Origin: Nocardioides sp. LHD-245 | Lineage (GTDB): Bacteria; Actinomycetota; Actinomycetes; Propionibacteriales; Nocardioidaceae | DNA: 64,000 bases | Reading direction: 5' to 3' | NCBI RefSeq assembly: GCF_030929495.1 | Contig: NZ_JAVFWN010000017.1 | Location: 62,001-126,000, forward strand | Shown here: piece by piece, positions 29,542 to 38,119 of the stretch | Numbering within the stretch: position 1 is the stretch's first letter | How the letters are laid out: the number at the start of each line of letters is the position of its first letter | Translations under genes and position numbers: made by a program | The notes under the pieces: generated by a model | The model's database searches: none | What the model was told of the DNA's origin: nothing | The model's input: the letters and a program-made list of their open reading frames with translations, nothing else

Positions 29542-30633
29542 ATGGTGAGGAAGATCCTGGGCGACCGGCTCTACCTGAGCCTCGCCGGCATCCTCGTGGT
29601 GCTGGTCGTGACGACGGCCTACATCTTCGCGGCGGTCCTCGACCAGCCGCTGACCTCACGGCCGGTCGAGGTGAAGGTGCAGCTCGCGCAGACCGGCGGC
29701 CTGTTCGAGGGCTCGGTGGTGACCTACCGTGGCATCAAGGTCGGCAAGGTCCGCTCGATCGTGCCGTCGGCCGAGGGGGTCGAGGCCACGATCGCGATCA
29801 CCACGGGGACCGAGATCCCGAAGGACTCACTGGCCCGGGTGCGCAGCCTCTCGCCGGTCGGCGAGCAGTACCTCGACTTCCAGCCCAAGCAGGCGACGGG
29901 TCCCTATCTCGCGACCGGCGACGTCGTACCCGCCGAGTCGACCGACCTGCCCAAGAGCCTCAGCTCGACGGTGGTCGCGGTCAACAACGTGCTGCGCCAG
30001 ATCGACGACAAGAAGCTGCGGATCGTCCTCGGCGAGCTGAGCACCGGCCTGAAGGGCACGGGAGACGACCTCGGCCAGATCCTCGACCAGGGCAGCGCCA
30101 TCCTCCAGACCCTCGACGAGGTGTGGCCCGAGACCGACCGGGTCATCGGAAACGCCGGCAGCGTGCTGTCCATCGCGACCGACAACGCCGACTCGCTGCG
30201 CCGGCTCGCGACCTCCGCCCGGCAGTTCGCCAGGTTCCTGCGCGACTACGATCCGGAGCTGCGTGACCTGCTGAAGCGGGGCCCCGGCCAGCTCGACGAC
30301 CTGGTCAAGCTGGTCGAGGACGCCAACCAGGTGCTGCCCGGGTTCTTGTCGACAGGGGTAAGTTTCACCGACGTGTTCCGTTCCTACGAGCCCCACCTGC
30401 GGAGTCTGCTGCAGAACTACTCGCCAGGGCTCAGGTCCCTGCTGTCGAAGGTCCGCGACGGTGAGCTGCGGATCGAGCTGATCCCCGACATGGACCCGCG
30501 GTGCAGCTACGGCACCACGCGCCTCGACCCCAAGCGGACCGAGCGCCGGGCGCTGCAGAAGGACGGCCGCTGCGATGCCTCCTTCGCCACGCTCCAGCGC
30601 GGTGCCGCGCACGCCCCGGGGCCGGTGCGGTGA
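29542..30633 (+). CDS. MCE-family protein F, mce operon 1
   Basis: A 363-residue protein with an N-terminal helix ('LSLAGILVVLVVTTAYIFAAV') and an MCE domain with 'GGLFEGSVVTYRGIKVGKV' and 'LSPVGEQYLDFQP', motifs characteristic of MceF. The remainder is helical. It starts one base after the previous stop and overlaps the next gene by 4 bases (GTGA). Confidence 0.9.
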   Translation: MVRKILGDRLYLSLAGILVVLVVTTAYIFAAVLDQPLTSRPVEVKVQLAQTGGLFEGSVVTYRGIKVGKVRSIVPSAEGVEATIAITTGTEIPKDSLARVRSLSPVGEQYLDFQPKQATGPYLATGDVVPAESTDLPKSLSSTVVAVNNVLRQIDDKKLRIVLGELSTGLKGTGDDLGQILDQGSAILQTLDEVWPETDRVIGNAGSVLSIATDNADSLRRLATSARQFARFLRDYDPELRDLLKRGPGQLDDLVKLVEDANQVLPGFLSTGVSFTDVFRSYEPHLRSLLQNYSPGLRSLLSKVRDGELRIELIPDMDPRCSYGTTRLDPKRTERRALQKDGRCDASFATLQRGAAHAPGPVR

Positions 30634-31190
30634 CCCGGGAGTCCCGGTCCGGCACGCTGCTCGTCGCGCTGGTCGCGGCCCTGGTCGCCAGCCTCGCGGT
30701 CATCGGCTGGCTGGTCGCCCAGGAGCGGGGAGCCGGCGACGACCTCGCCGACGCCCGGTCGCGGGCGCAGGCGCTCACGGCGCAGGACGACGCGGAGAAG
30801 GCGGCGCTCGAGGCGGCGAAGGAGGTGCTGGTCCAGATCACGACGTACTCGTGGAAGGACGGCGAGCACGACTTCGCCTGGCTCGACAAGATCGCCAACA
30901 CCGAGCTGAAGGACAAGCTCGCGCCCAATGTCGGCGACCTCCAGAAGGCGATCGTCGACGGCAGGGCCACCGCGAAGGGGCAGGTCGTCGACGCGGTGGG
31001 ACGTGCGATCGACGACAGCCAGGTCGAGGTGCTCGCGTTCGTGGACCAGGCCATCACCGACGAGACCAACGCCGACGTGAAGATCGAGGAGCAGCGCGTC
31101 AGCATGACGATGAGGCTCGTCGACGGCAGCTGGCTGGTCGACCGGCTCGAGCTGCTCAGCGGCACCAACAACGGCGAGGCCGCCCCGTAG
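30630..31190 (+). CDS. Mce-associated membrane protein, mce operon 1
   Basis: A 186-residue protein with one N-terminal membrane helix ('LLVALVAALVASLAVIGWLVA') and a periplasmic domain with an NTF2-like pattern ('TTYSWKDGEHDFAWLDKI', 'SWLVDRLELL'). This is the Mas-type accessory protein found after mceF in actinobacterial operons; it is thought to stabilise the complex. The GTG overlaps the mceF stop. Confidence 0.82.
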   Translation: MTRESRSGTLLVALVAALVASLAVIGWLVAQERGAGDDLADARSRAQALTAQDDAEKAALEAAKEVLVQITTYSWKDGEHDFAWLDKIANTELKDKLAPNVGDLQKAIVDGRATAKGQVVDAVGRAIDDSQVEVLAFVDQAITDETNADVKIEEQRVSMTMRLVDGSWLVDRLELLSGTNNGEAAP

Positions 31191-31212
31191 CGCGCGAGAC
31201 CACCCACCTCGC

Positions 31213-31218
31213 TAGATT
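31213..31218 (+). promoter_or_regulatory. -10 hexamer TAGATT, leaderless promoter
   Basis: TAGATT lies 7 bases before the GTG at 31226. It gives the PLD gene its own promoter, separate from mce operon 1. Confidence 0.5.
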
Positions 31219-31225
31219 GACGCGC

Positions 31226-32488
31226 GTGGCGCACGACGACAACGACCCGCTGGCCGGCCTCAGGACCGTGCTGCGCCGCGTCCTGCTGACCCTGATCGGC
31301 GTGCCCTTCCTGGTGGCGATCGCGATGTCGCTCGTCGATTCCTACCGGCGCCGCGGCAAGCGGCCCAAGCCGTTCCCGACGACACCGCCGCGCACGGTCG
31401 CGGTCGGCGACGGGAACGTCACGACCTACACCTTCGGGCGCGATCTCTACGACGACATGCTGGCCGCGATCGACGGCGCCCAGCGTCAGATCCTCTTCGA
31501 GACCTACATCTGGAAGGGCGACGCGACCGGGGAGCGGTTCAAGCGCGCGCTGATCGCCGCCGCCGAGCGCGGCGTCGACGTCTACTGCATCTACGACGGG
31601 TTCGCGAACCTGGTGGTCTCGCCGGCGTTCCAGCACTTCCCCCCGAGCGTGAAGGTGCTGCGCTACCCCGTCTACTCGGCCGGCTGGCGCTTCTTCGACC
31701 TGCGCCGCTACGGCCGCGACCACCGCAAGATCCTCGTGGTCGACGACAACGTCGGGTTCGTCGGCGGCTACAACATCGGCTCGGCGTACGAGTCGGAGTG
31801 GCGCGACACCCACGTCCAGATCACCGGGCCCGCCGTCTGGGACCTCAAGCGGGCGTTCGCGGACTTCTGGAACCTCAACCGGCGCCGCCGCCTGCGCGGC
31901 TCCGAGCGACCGCTGCTGCTGGAGACCGCGTCGACCTGGGAGCCCCGGGTGCGGGTGCAGCGCAATGTGCCACGGCTGTGGATGTTCCCGATCCGCGCTA
32001 TGTACATCGAGGCGATCAATCGGGCCAGCCGCAACGTGTGGATGACCCAGGCCTACTTCCTGCCCGACGAGGACTTCATCGACGCGGTCAAGGCGGCCGC
32101 GCGGCGCGGCGTCGACGTCCGCCTGCTGCTGCCGCTCAAGTCCAACCACATCGTGGCCGACTGGATCTCCCGCGGCCACTTCACGCAGCTGCTCGACGCC
32201 GGTGTGCGGATCCTGCGCTATCGCGACGCCATGGTGCACGCCAAGACCGCAACGGTCGACGGCACCTGGGCGACCGTCGGCACCGCCAACATCGACCGGC
32301 TCAGCCTCACGGGCAACTTCGAGATCAACGTCGAGATCATCGACGAGGGCTTCGCCCGCGAGCTCGAGCAGATCTTCGAGGTCGACCAGTCCCACTGCCT
32401 GGAGCTCACCAGCGGTGAGTGGGAGGCGCGCGACGTGCACCGCAAGTTCACCGAGCTGGTGCTCGCCCCGCTGCGCCCGCTGTTGTGA
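31226..32488 (+). CDS. Phospholipase D-type phosphatidyltransferase (cardiolipin-synthase-like)
   Basis: A 420-residue protein with one N-terminal membrane helix and two HKD motifs: 'HRKILVVD' at about 166-173 and 'HAKTATVD' at about 338-345. This is the cardiolipin synthase/PLD arrangement, which transfers phosphatidyl groups between membrane lipids. The GTG at 31226 is supported by the -10 hexamer; the frame is open much further upstream over the mce gene. Confidence 0.85.
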   Translation: MAHDDNDPLAGLRTVLRRVLLTLIGVPFLVAIAMSLVDSYRRRGKRPKPFPTTPPRTVAVGDGNVTTYTFGRDLYDDMLAAIDGAQRQILFETYIWKGDATGERFKRALIAAAERGVDVYCIYDGFANLVVSPAFQHFPPSVKVLRYPVYSAGWRFFDLRRYGRDHRKILVVDDNVGFVGGYNIGSAYESEWRDTHVQITGPAVWDLKRAFADFWNLNRRRRLRGSERPLLLETASTWEPRVRVQRNVPRLWMFPIRAMYIEAINRASRNVWMTQAYFLPDEDFIDAVKAAARRGVDVRLLLPLKSNHIVADWISRGHFTQLLDAGVRILRYRDAMVHAKTATVDGTWATVGTANIDRLSLTGNFEINVEIIDEGFARELEQIFEVDQSHCLELTSGEWEARDVHRKFTELVLAPLRPLL

Positions 32489-32511
32489 GGCGGACGCCGG
32501 CGTCGGCCTGC

Positions 32512-32517
32512 TAGGCT
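32512..32517 (+). promoter_or_regulatory. -10 hexamer TAGGCT of the SDR gene
   Basis: TAGGCT lies about 27 bases upstream of the inverted motif at 32544-32560 and 110 bases before the SDR start, so the operator would block early transcription. Confidence 0.4.
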
Positions 32518-32543
32518 GCGTGCTGTTGTAACAGTGTGTTGCA

Positions 32544-32560
32544 CTCGGGGTTGCAACAAC
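32544..32560. promoter_or_regulatory. Candidate TetR operator upstream of the SDR gene
   Basis: CTCGGGGTTGCAACAAC matches 15 of 17 bases of the TetR gene's own operator region (19106-19122). It contains the self-complementary core GTTGCAAC and sits between the -10 hexamer and the SDR gene. Confidence 0.5.
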
Positions 32561-32627
32561 GTGGGGCCGGCTCCGCCGGTCCGACTCGTCGCTCGGCCCT
32601 TCGCCGTTCCGAACCGAGGAGAAGCCC

Positions 32628-33509
32628 ATGTGGTTCCGCGCACCCGTCCGCGACCTGACCGGAAAGCAGGTCCTGGTCACCGGCGCCGCCAGCGGCATCG
32701 GTCGTGCGGTGGCCGAGCAGGCGGCCGAGCGAGGCGCGGTGCTGCACCTGACCGACGTCCAGTCCGAGCGCCTGGCGGAGGTGGCCGCCGCCATCCGCGC
32801 CCGCGGCGGGCAGGTCGGCACCGCCGAGGTCGCTGACGTCTCCGACCACGCCCAGGTGCGGCGTCTCGCCGCCCACGTGACCGAGCGCGCCGGGGCCATG
32901 GACGTCGTGCTCAACGTCGCGGGCATCTCGGTCTGGGGCACGGTCCGCAGCCTCGAGCCCGAGCACTGGCAGCGGTTGGTCGACGTCAACCTGATGGGAC
33001 CGATCCACGTCATCGAGGAGTTCGTCCCGCCGATGATCGACGCGGGCCGCGGCGGCCAGCTGGTCAACGTCTCCTCGGCCGCCGGCATCATCGCGATGCC
33101 CTGGCATGCCGCCTACAGCGCGACCAAGTTCGGTCTGCGCGGTGTGTCCGAGGTGCTGCGCTACGACCTGCGCAAGCACCGGATCGGCGTCAGCCTGGTC
33201 TGCCCCGGCGGAGTCGACACCGGCCTGGTCGAGACCCTCAAGATCGCGGGCATCGACCAGCAGAGCAAGGCGTTCGTCCGCGCCCGCGGGCACTTCCAGA
33301 AGCGCGCGGTCTCACCGGAGCAGGCCGCCGCGGCGATCTGGAAGGGCGCTCTGCGCAACAGGTACTGGGTCTACACCTCGCCCGACATCCGGCTGGCGCA
33401 CTGGCTCCAGCGCTACTTCCCGCCCGGGTACGCCGTCGCGATGCGGGTGTTCAACTACGGCGCCAACAAGGTGCTGCCCGCGGTCGAGCAGGCGCGGCGG
33501 GCCGCATGA
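32628..33509 (+). CDS. SDR-family NAD(P)-dependent oxidoreductase
   Basis: A 293-residue classical short-chain dehydrogenase: 'TGAASGIGRAVAEQ' binds the cofactor near the N-terminus, 'NVAGIS' and catalytic 'AAYSATKFGLRG' follow, and a long C-terminal extension contains 'LQRYFPPGYAVAMRVFNYG'. The substrate is probably a lipid alcohol or ketone, judging from its likely co-regulation with lipid genes (inference). A good ribosome site (GAGGAGA) precedes the ATG. It overlaps the next gene by 4 bases. Confidence 0.88.
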   Translation: MWFRAPVRDLTGKQVLVTGAASGIGRAVAEQAAERGAVLHLTDVQSERLAEVAAAIRARGGQVGTAEVADVSDHAQVRRLAAHVTERAGAMDVVLNVAGISVWGTVRSLEPEHWQRLVDVNLMGPIHVIEEFVPPMIDAGRGGQLVNVSSAAGIIAMPWHAAYSATKFGLRGVSEVLRYDLRKHRIGVSLVCPGGVDTGLVETLKIAGIDQQSKAFVRARGHFQKRAVSPEQAAAAIWKGALRNRYWVYTSPDIRLAHWLQRYFPPGYAVAMRVFNYGANKVLPAVEQARRAA

Positions 33510-34054
33510 CCGGAGCCGACGAGCCGCGGATCCCGCCCGGCGGCTGGCGCGAGGTCGGCCCGTTCGTGGCCGCCTTCGCCCGGATCGCCGGCCGGGTCCA
33601 GGGCACCGAGCCGCCGGCGGTCTTCCTCACCCTGGGCCGTCACCGCCGGCTGTTCTGGGGCTGGCTGCACTTCGCGGGCCGGCTGATGCCGGGCGGACGG
33701 CTGTCGCGGCGGGAGTCGGAGCTGGTCATCGTCCGGGTCGCGGCGCGCCGCGGGTCGGCGTACGAGCTGGAGCAGCACCGACGCCTGGCGCGGCGGGCCG
33801 GGCTGTCCCGCGACGAGGTGGCCGCGATCGAGGCGGGGGAGACCGGCGAGGGCCTGAGCGCCCGCGAGCGGCTGCTCCTGCGGGCCACCGACGAGCTGCT
33901 CGCCGACCAGGACCTCTCCGACCCGCTGTGGGCCGAGCTCGGGGTGCACTTCGAGGATCGCGAGCGGATCGAGATCCTGATGCTCGTGGGCCACTACGCC
34001 ATGCTCGCCACGGCCCTGCACGCCCTGCGGGTGCAGCCCGACCGCTCGCGCTGA
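33506..34054 (+). CDS. Carboxymuconolactone decarboxylase-family (AhpD-like) protein
   Basis: A 182-residue helical protein with the CMD motif 'RESELVIVRVAARRGSAYELEQHRRLARRAGLS'-type region (about 70-103). The CxxC thiol pair of true AhpD is absent, so peroxidase activity is unlikely; the conserved Glu/Tyr/His pattern matches the CMD-like subgroup of unknown function. It is translationally coupled to the SDR gene, and SDR-CMD pairs are frequent in actinobacteria. Confidence 0.8.
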   Translation: MTGADEPRIPPGGWREVGPFVAAFARIAGRVQGTEPPAVFLTLGRHRRLFWGWLHFAGRLMPGGRLSRRESELVIVRVAARRGSAYELEQHRRLARRAGLSRDEVAAIEAGETGEGLSARERLLLRATDELLADQDLSDPLWAELGVHFEDRERIEILMLVGHYAMLATALHALRVQPDRSR

Positions 34055-34088
34055 ACCCGGCGGGTCGGGCGCTGTCGGCGCGCCCTCG

Positions 34089-34094
34089 TACGCT
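34089..34094 (+). promoter_or_regulatory. -10 hexamer TACGCT, leaderless promoter of uvrB
   Basis: TACGCT lies 6 bases before the uvrB ATG at 34101. Confidence 0.5.
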
Positions 34095-34100
34095 GGAACC

Positions 34101-36230
34101 ATGCGTCCGGTCACCGATCTCGAGCGTCGTGTCGCGCCCTTCCACGTGCAGTCCGACTACCAGCCCTCCGGGGACCAGCCGGCCGCCATCGCCGAGATCA
34201 CCAAGCGCATCAACGACGGTGTCCCGGACGTGGTCCTGCTCGGCGCGACCGGCACCGGCAAGACCGCCACGGTGGCGTGGGTGGCCGAGCAGGTCCAGCG
34301 TCCGCTGCTGGTGCTCCAGCCCAACAAGACGCTGGCCGCGCAGTTCGCCAACGAGCTGCGCCAGCTCTTCCCCGACAATGCGGTCGAGTACTTCGTCTCC
34401 TACTACGACTACTACCAGCCCGAGGCCTACGTCCCGCAGACCGACACCTACATCGAGAAGGACTCCTCGATCAACGAGGAGGTGGAGCGCCTGCGCCACT
34501 CGGCGACCAACAGCTTGCTCACCCGCCGCGACGTGATCGTGGTGTCGACCGTGTCGTGCATCTACGGCCTCGGCACCCCGCAGGAGTACGTCGACCGCAT
34601 GGTCCGGCTCCGGGTGGGGGAGGAGCACGACCGCGACTCCGTGCTGCGCAGGCTGGTCGAGATCCAGTACACCCGCAACGACCTCGCCTTCACCCGTGGC
34701 ACCTTCCGGGTCCGGGGCGACACGCTCGAGATCTTCCCGGTCTACGAGGAGCTGGCGGTCCGGATCGAGTTCTTCGGCGACGAGATCGAGCGGCTGATGA
34801 CGCTGCACCCGGTCACCGGCGAGGTCATCACCGAGGACCAGGAGCTCTACGTCTTCCCCGCCAGCCACTACATCGCCGGTCCCGAGCGGATGGAGCGGGC
34901 GATCAACGGCATCGAGGCCGAGCTCGCCGAGCAGCTGTCGACCTTCGAGCGGCAGGGCAAGATGCTCGAGGCGCAGCGGCTGCGGATGCGGACGACGTAC
35001 GACATCGAGATGATGCGCCAGGTCGGCTCGTGCTCGGGCATCGAGAACTACTCGATGCACATGGACGGCCGCAGCCGGGGGAGCGCACCGAACACGCTGC
35101 TCGACTACTTCCCCGAGGACTTCGTCCTGGTCGTCGACGAGTCCCACGTCGCCGTCCCGCAGATCGGCGGCATGTACGAGGGCGACATGTCACGCAAGCG
35201 CAACCTGGTCGAGCACGGCTTCCGGCTGCCGAGCGCGATGGACAACCGGCCGCTGCGCTGGGAGGAGTTCCTCGAGCGGATCGGGCAGACCGTCTATCTC
35301 TCCGCGACGCCGGGCAACTACGAGCTCGACAAGGTGCAGGGCGACGTCGTCGAGCAGATCATCCGCCCGACGGGCCTGGTCGACCCGCAGGTCGTGGTCA
35401 AGCCGACCAAGGGCCAGATCGACGACCTGATCCACGAGATCCGGCTGCGCGCGGAGAAGGAGGAGCGGGTCCTGGTCACCACGCTGACCAAGAAGATGTC
35501 CGAGGACCTCACCGACTACCTCCTCGACGCCGGCATCCGCACCCGTTACCTGCACTCCGAGGTCGACACCCTCAAGCGGATCGAGCTGTTGCGCGACCTG
35601 CGACTCGGCCTCTACGACGTGCTCGTCGGCATCAACCTGCTCCGCGAGGGACTCGACCTGCCGGAGGTCTCCCTGGTCTCGATCCTCGACGCCGACAAGG
35701 AGGGCTTCCTGCGCTCCGACAAGTCGCTCATCCAGACGATCGGCCGCGCGGCGCGCAACGTGTCCGGCGAGGTCCACATGTACGCCGACCGGATCACCCC
35801 GTCCATGGAGTCGGCCATCGACGAGACCACCCGTCGCCGGGCCAAGCAGGTCGCCTACAACGAGGCCCACGGGATCGACCCGCAGCCGCTGCGCAAGAAG
35901 ATCGCCGACATCACCGAGATGCTCGCTCGTGAGGACGAGACCACCCAGGAGCTGCTGCAGACCTGGGCCGACGTCGGCCAGAAGGGCCGGGCCGGGGGAG
36001 TCAAGCCCAAGAAGTCGCCGACCCCGCAGCTGCGCAGCACCGACATCGGCGGGCACGCCGCCGAGCTGGCCGGCCTGCCGAGCTCCGACCTCGCCCAGCT
36101 GATCCAGGACCTCACCGACCAGATGAAGGCGGCAGCCGCCGAGCTGCAGTTCGAGCTGGCCGCCCGGTTGCGCGACGAGATCGGCGAGCTCAAGAAGGAG
36201 CTCCGCCAGATGCTCGAGGCGACCAAGTGA
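34101..36230 (+). CDS. uvrB: Excinuclease ABC subunit B
   Basis: DNA-damage verification helicase of nucleotide excision repair. The 709-residue protein has Walker A GATGTGKT (48-55), the beta-hairpin region 'YDYYQPEAYVPQTDTYIEKD', the 'VVDESHV' helicase motif II and 'QTIGRAARN' motif VI. A C-terminal UVR domain that binds UvrC ('LQFELAARLRDEIGELKKEL') completes it. The length is normal. Its last codons and stop fall inside a 32-base sequence repeated 89 bases downstream. Confidence 0.97.
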   Translation: MRPVTDLERRVAPFHVQSDYQPSGDQPAAIAEITKRINDGVPDVVLLGATGTGKTATVAWVAEQVQRPLLVLQPNKTLAAQFANELRQLFPDNAVEYFVSYYDYYQPEAYVPQTDTYIEKDSSINEEVERLRHSATNSLLTRRDVIVVSTVSCIYGLGTPQEYVDRMVRLRVGEEHDRDSVLRRLVEIQYTRNDLAFTRGTFRVRGDTLEIFPVYEELAVRIEFFGDEIERLMTLHPVTGEVITEDQELYVFPASHYIAGPERMERAINGIEAELAEQLSTFERQGKMLEAQRLRMRTTYDIEMMRQVGSCSGIENYSMHMDGRSRGSAPNTLLDYFPEDFVLVVDESHVAVPQIGGMYEGDMSRKRNLVEHGFRLPSAMDNRPLRWEEFLERIGQTVYLSATPGNYELDKVQGDVVEQIIRPTGLVDPQVVVKPTKGQIDDLIHEIRLRAEKEERVLVTTLTKKMSEDLTDYLLDAGIRTRYLHSEVDTLKRIELLRDLRLGLYDVLVGINLLREGLDLPEVSLVSILDADKEGFLRSDKSLIQTIGRAARNVSGEVHMYADRITPSMESAIDETTRRRAKQVAYNEAHGIDPQPLRKKIADITEMLAREDETTQELLQTWADVGQKGRAGGVKPKKSPTPQLRSTDIGGHAAELAGLPSSDLAQLIQDLTDQMKAAAAELQFELAARLRDEIGELKKELRQMLEATK

Positions 36231-36249
36231 GGAGGAAGCGCCGACCGAG
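36218..36249 (+). repeat. 32-bp direct repeat, copy 1 (spans the uvrB stop)
   Basis: A perfect copy of 36307-36338. It starts with the last codons of uvrB, includes the TGA and continues into the intergenic region. Confidence 0.9.
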
Positions 36250-36306
36250 GAACGAGGTCGAAGTGCTTCCGACGAGCGCAGGAGCGCGGGAGCGCCAGCG
36301 AGCGCC

Positions 36307-36338
36307 GGCGACCAAGTGAGGAGGAAGCGCCGACCGAG
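36307..36338 (+). repeat. 32-bp direct repeat, copy 2
   Basis: Identical to 36218-36249, 89 bases apart. Between and after the copies the 36231-36499 gap holds GC-rich 'GAGCGC' sequence, no convincing ORF, then the KstR operator and the mce operon 2 promoter. Confidence 0.9.
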
Positions 36339-36428
36339 CACGGCGTGACTCGGGTCGGGGCGACCCCGTTGGACGTGAGAAGTCGGGTGAGAAACGTCCA
36401 CGGCCGGCCCTGTCGCCTTGGTCACAAC

Positions 36429-36442
36429 GAGAACGTGTTCTA
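36429..36442. promoter_or_regulatory. KstR operator of mce operon 2
   Basis: GAGAACGTGTTCTA matches the KstR consensus TnnAACnnGTTnnA except for the first base, and the central 12 bases form a perfect palindrome. The -10 hexamer TAGTAT (36441-36446) begins within it, so a bound repressor would cover the promoter. Confidence 0.85.
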
Positions 36443-36446
36443 GTAT
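36441..36446 (+). promoter_or_regulatory. -10 hexamer TAGTAT of mce operon 2
   Basis: Overlaps the last two bases of the KstR operator; the leader of about 50 bases carries GGAGAGGAG before the GTG at 36500. Confidence 0.55.
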
Positions 36447-36499
36447 CGCCCCGTTGCCGGAGCAGGACCGGCGACAACCGTGGGGAGAGGAGTCGGCGC

Positions 36500-37273
36500 G
36501 TGGCGTTCAATGCCATGGCGGTCGTGCGTGGCCCCGGCGAGATCGCGCTGATGGTCGTCGAGGTCACCGTGCGGATCTTCACCCGTCCGTTCCAGTTCCG
36601 CGAGTTCCTCGAGCAGGCCTGGTTCGTCACCAGCGTGACGCTGGTGCCGACGATCATGGTCTCGATCCCCTTCGGCGCGGTCATCTCGCTGCAGGTCGGC
36701 AACCTGACCGGGCAGCTGGGCGCCCAGTCCTTCGCCGGAGCGACAGCCGTCCTCGCCACCGTGCGCGAGGCGGCGCCGATGGCCGCCGCGATGATCATCG
36801 CCGGCGCGGCCGGGTCGGCGATCTGCTCCGACCTGGGCGCGCGCAAGATCCGCGAGGAGATCGACGCCATGGAGGTGCTCGGCATCGATCCGCTCGAGCG
36901 CCTCGTCGCGCCCCGTGTGGTCGCGACGACGTTCGTCGCGGTGATGGTCAACGGCATCGTGATCGCCGCGGGCATCGGCGGCGGCTACTTCTTCACCGTC
37001 ATCGTCCAGGGCGGGTCCGCCGGCGCCTTCCTGTCGACCTTCGCCGGACTCGCCTCGCTCCCCGACCTCTACGTCGCGATGATCAAGGCGCTCATCTTCG
37101 GCTGGCTGGCCGCGATCATCGGCGCCTACAAGGGGCTCAACGCGGGCGGCGGACCCAGCGGGGTCGGCCGCGCCGTGAACGAGACGGTGATCATCGCGTT
37201 CATGGCGCTGTTCTTCCTCAACGCCGTGATCACCGCCATCTACTTCCAGGTCGCACCCCCGGCGGGTCTGTGA
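36500..37273 (+). CDS. yrbE4A: YrbE4A sterol-importer permease subunit
   Basis: A 257-residue MlaE-family permease with 'KIREEIDAMEVLGIDPLERLVAPR' and about five membrane helices. It is the first gene of a ten-gene mce operon controlled by a KstR operator and followed by the hsd4A/ferredoxin genes, the neighbours of mce4 in M. tuberculosis (knowledge). It would form the membrane channel for cholesterol and related sterols. The GTG start has a strong ribosome site, GGAGAGGAG, 8 bases upstream. Confidence 0.9.
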   Translation: MAFNAMAVVRGPGEIALMVVEVTVRIFTRPFQFREFLEQAWFVTSVTLVPTIMVSIPFGAVISLQVGNLTGQLGAQSFAGATAVLATVREAAPMAAAMIIAGAAGSAICSDLGARKIREEIDAMEVLGIDPLERLVAPRVVATTFVAVMVNGIVIAAGIGGGYFFTVIVQGGSAGAFLSTFAGLASLPDLYVAMIKALIFGWLAAIIGAYKGLNAGGGPSGVGRAVNETVIIAFMALFFLNAVITAIYFQVAPPAGL

Positions 37274-38112
37274 TGGCGGCGGCAGGCGAGTTCCTCGGCG
37301 ACGCCTACAAGAGCGGACGGGCCTCCCTCGAGGGGTACGGCGACCAGCTGCTCTTCTACGTCAAGGCGCTCACCTGGGCGCCGCGTGCGATCCGGCGCTA
37401 CCCGCGCGAGATCGCCAACACCCTGGCCGAGGTCACCTTCGGCGCGGGCGGCCTCAGCCTGATCGCGGGCTCGGCCGGCGTGATCGCGTTCATGGCGTTC
37501 TTCGCCGGGACGGAGGTGGGCATCCAGGGCTACGCCTCGCTGAGCCAGATCGGGGTGGCGAAGTTCAGTGCCTTCATCTCGGCCTACTTCAACACCCGCG
37601 AGGTCGCCCCGCTGGTCTCCGCGATCGCCTTGGCCGCCACGGTGGGCTGCGGCTACACCGCCCGCCTGGGCGCGATGCGGATCTCCGAGGAGATCGACGC
37701 CCTCGAGGTGATGGGCATCCCGTCGCTGCCGTTCCTCGTCACGACCCGGATGGTCGCCGCGTTCATCGCGGTGATCCCGCTCTACCTCGTGGCCCTGTTG
37801 GCGTCCTTCCTCTCGCCACGCCTGATCGTGGTCTACATCTACGGGCAGGCGCCGGGGACCTACGACCACGCCTTCTTCCAGTTCCTGCCGCCGATCGACA
37901 TCCTGTGGTCGTTCTTCAAGCTGCTCTTCCTCGCCGTCGCGGTGATCCTCATCCACTGTTACTACGGCTACACCGCCTCGGGCGGCCCGGCCGGCGTGGG
38001 CAGGGCGGTCGGCAGGGCCATCCGGACGAGCATCGTGACCATCGTGGTGGCCAACTTCTTCCTGAGTTTCGCGATCTGGGGATCCACCACCACGGTCAGG
38101 ATCACGGGGTGA
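37273..38112 (+). CDS. yrbE4B: YrbE4B sterol-importer permease subunit
   Basis: A 279-residue MlaE-family permease starting in a one-base TGATG overlap with yrbE4A. Motif 'RISEEIDALEVMGIPSLPFLV' and about five helices; it pairs with YrbE4A. The reading frame stays open far upstream, but only this start fits the operon spacing. Confidence 0.9.
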   Translation: MAAAGEFLGDAYKSGRASLEGYGDQLLFYVKALTWAPRAIRRYPREIANTLAEVTFGAGGLSLIAGSAGVIAFMAFFAGTEVGIQGYASLSQIGVAKFSAFISAYFNTREVAPLVSAIALAATVGCGYTARLGAMRISEEIDALEVMGIPSLPFLVTTRMVAAFIAVIPLYLVALLASFLSPRLIVVYIYGQAPGTYDHAFFQFLPPIDILWSFFKLLFLAVAVILIHCYYGYTASGGPAGVGRAVGRAIRTSIVTIVVANFFLSFAIWGSTTTVRITG

Positions 38113-38119
38113 GCCGCCG

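Noticed and set aside
30431..33091. Minus-strand open frame of 886 codons across mceF, PLD and SDR genes
   Set aside because: Crosses several real genes on the other strand and shows no protein family signature.
33506..34054. AhpD alkylhydroperoxidase function
   Set aside because: The CxxC pair needed for peroxidase activity is absent.
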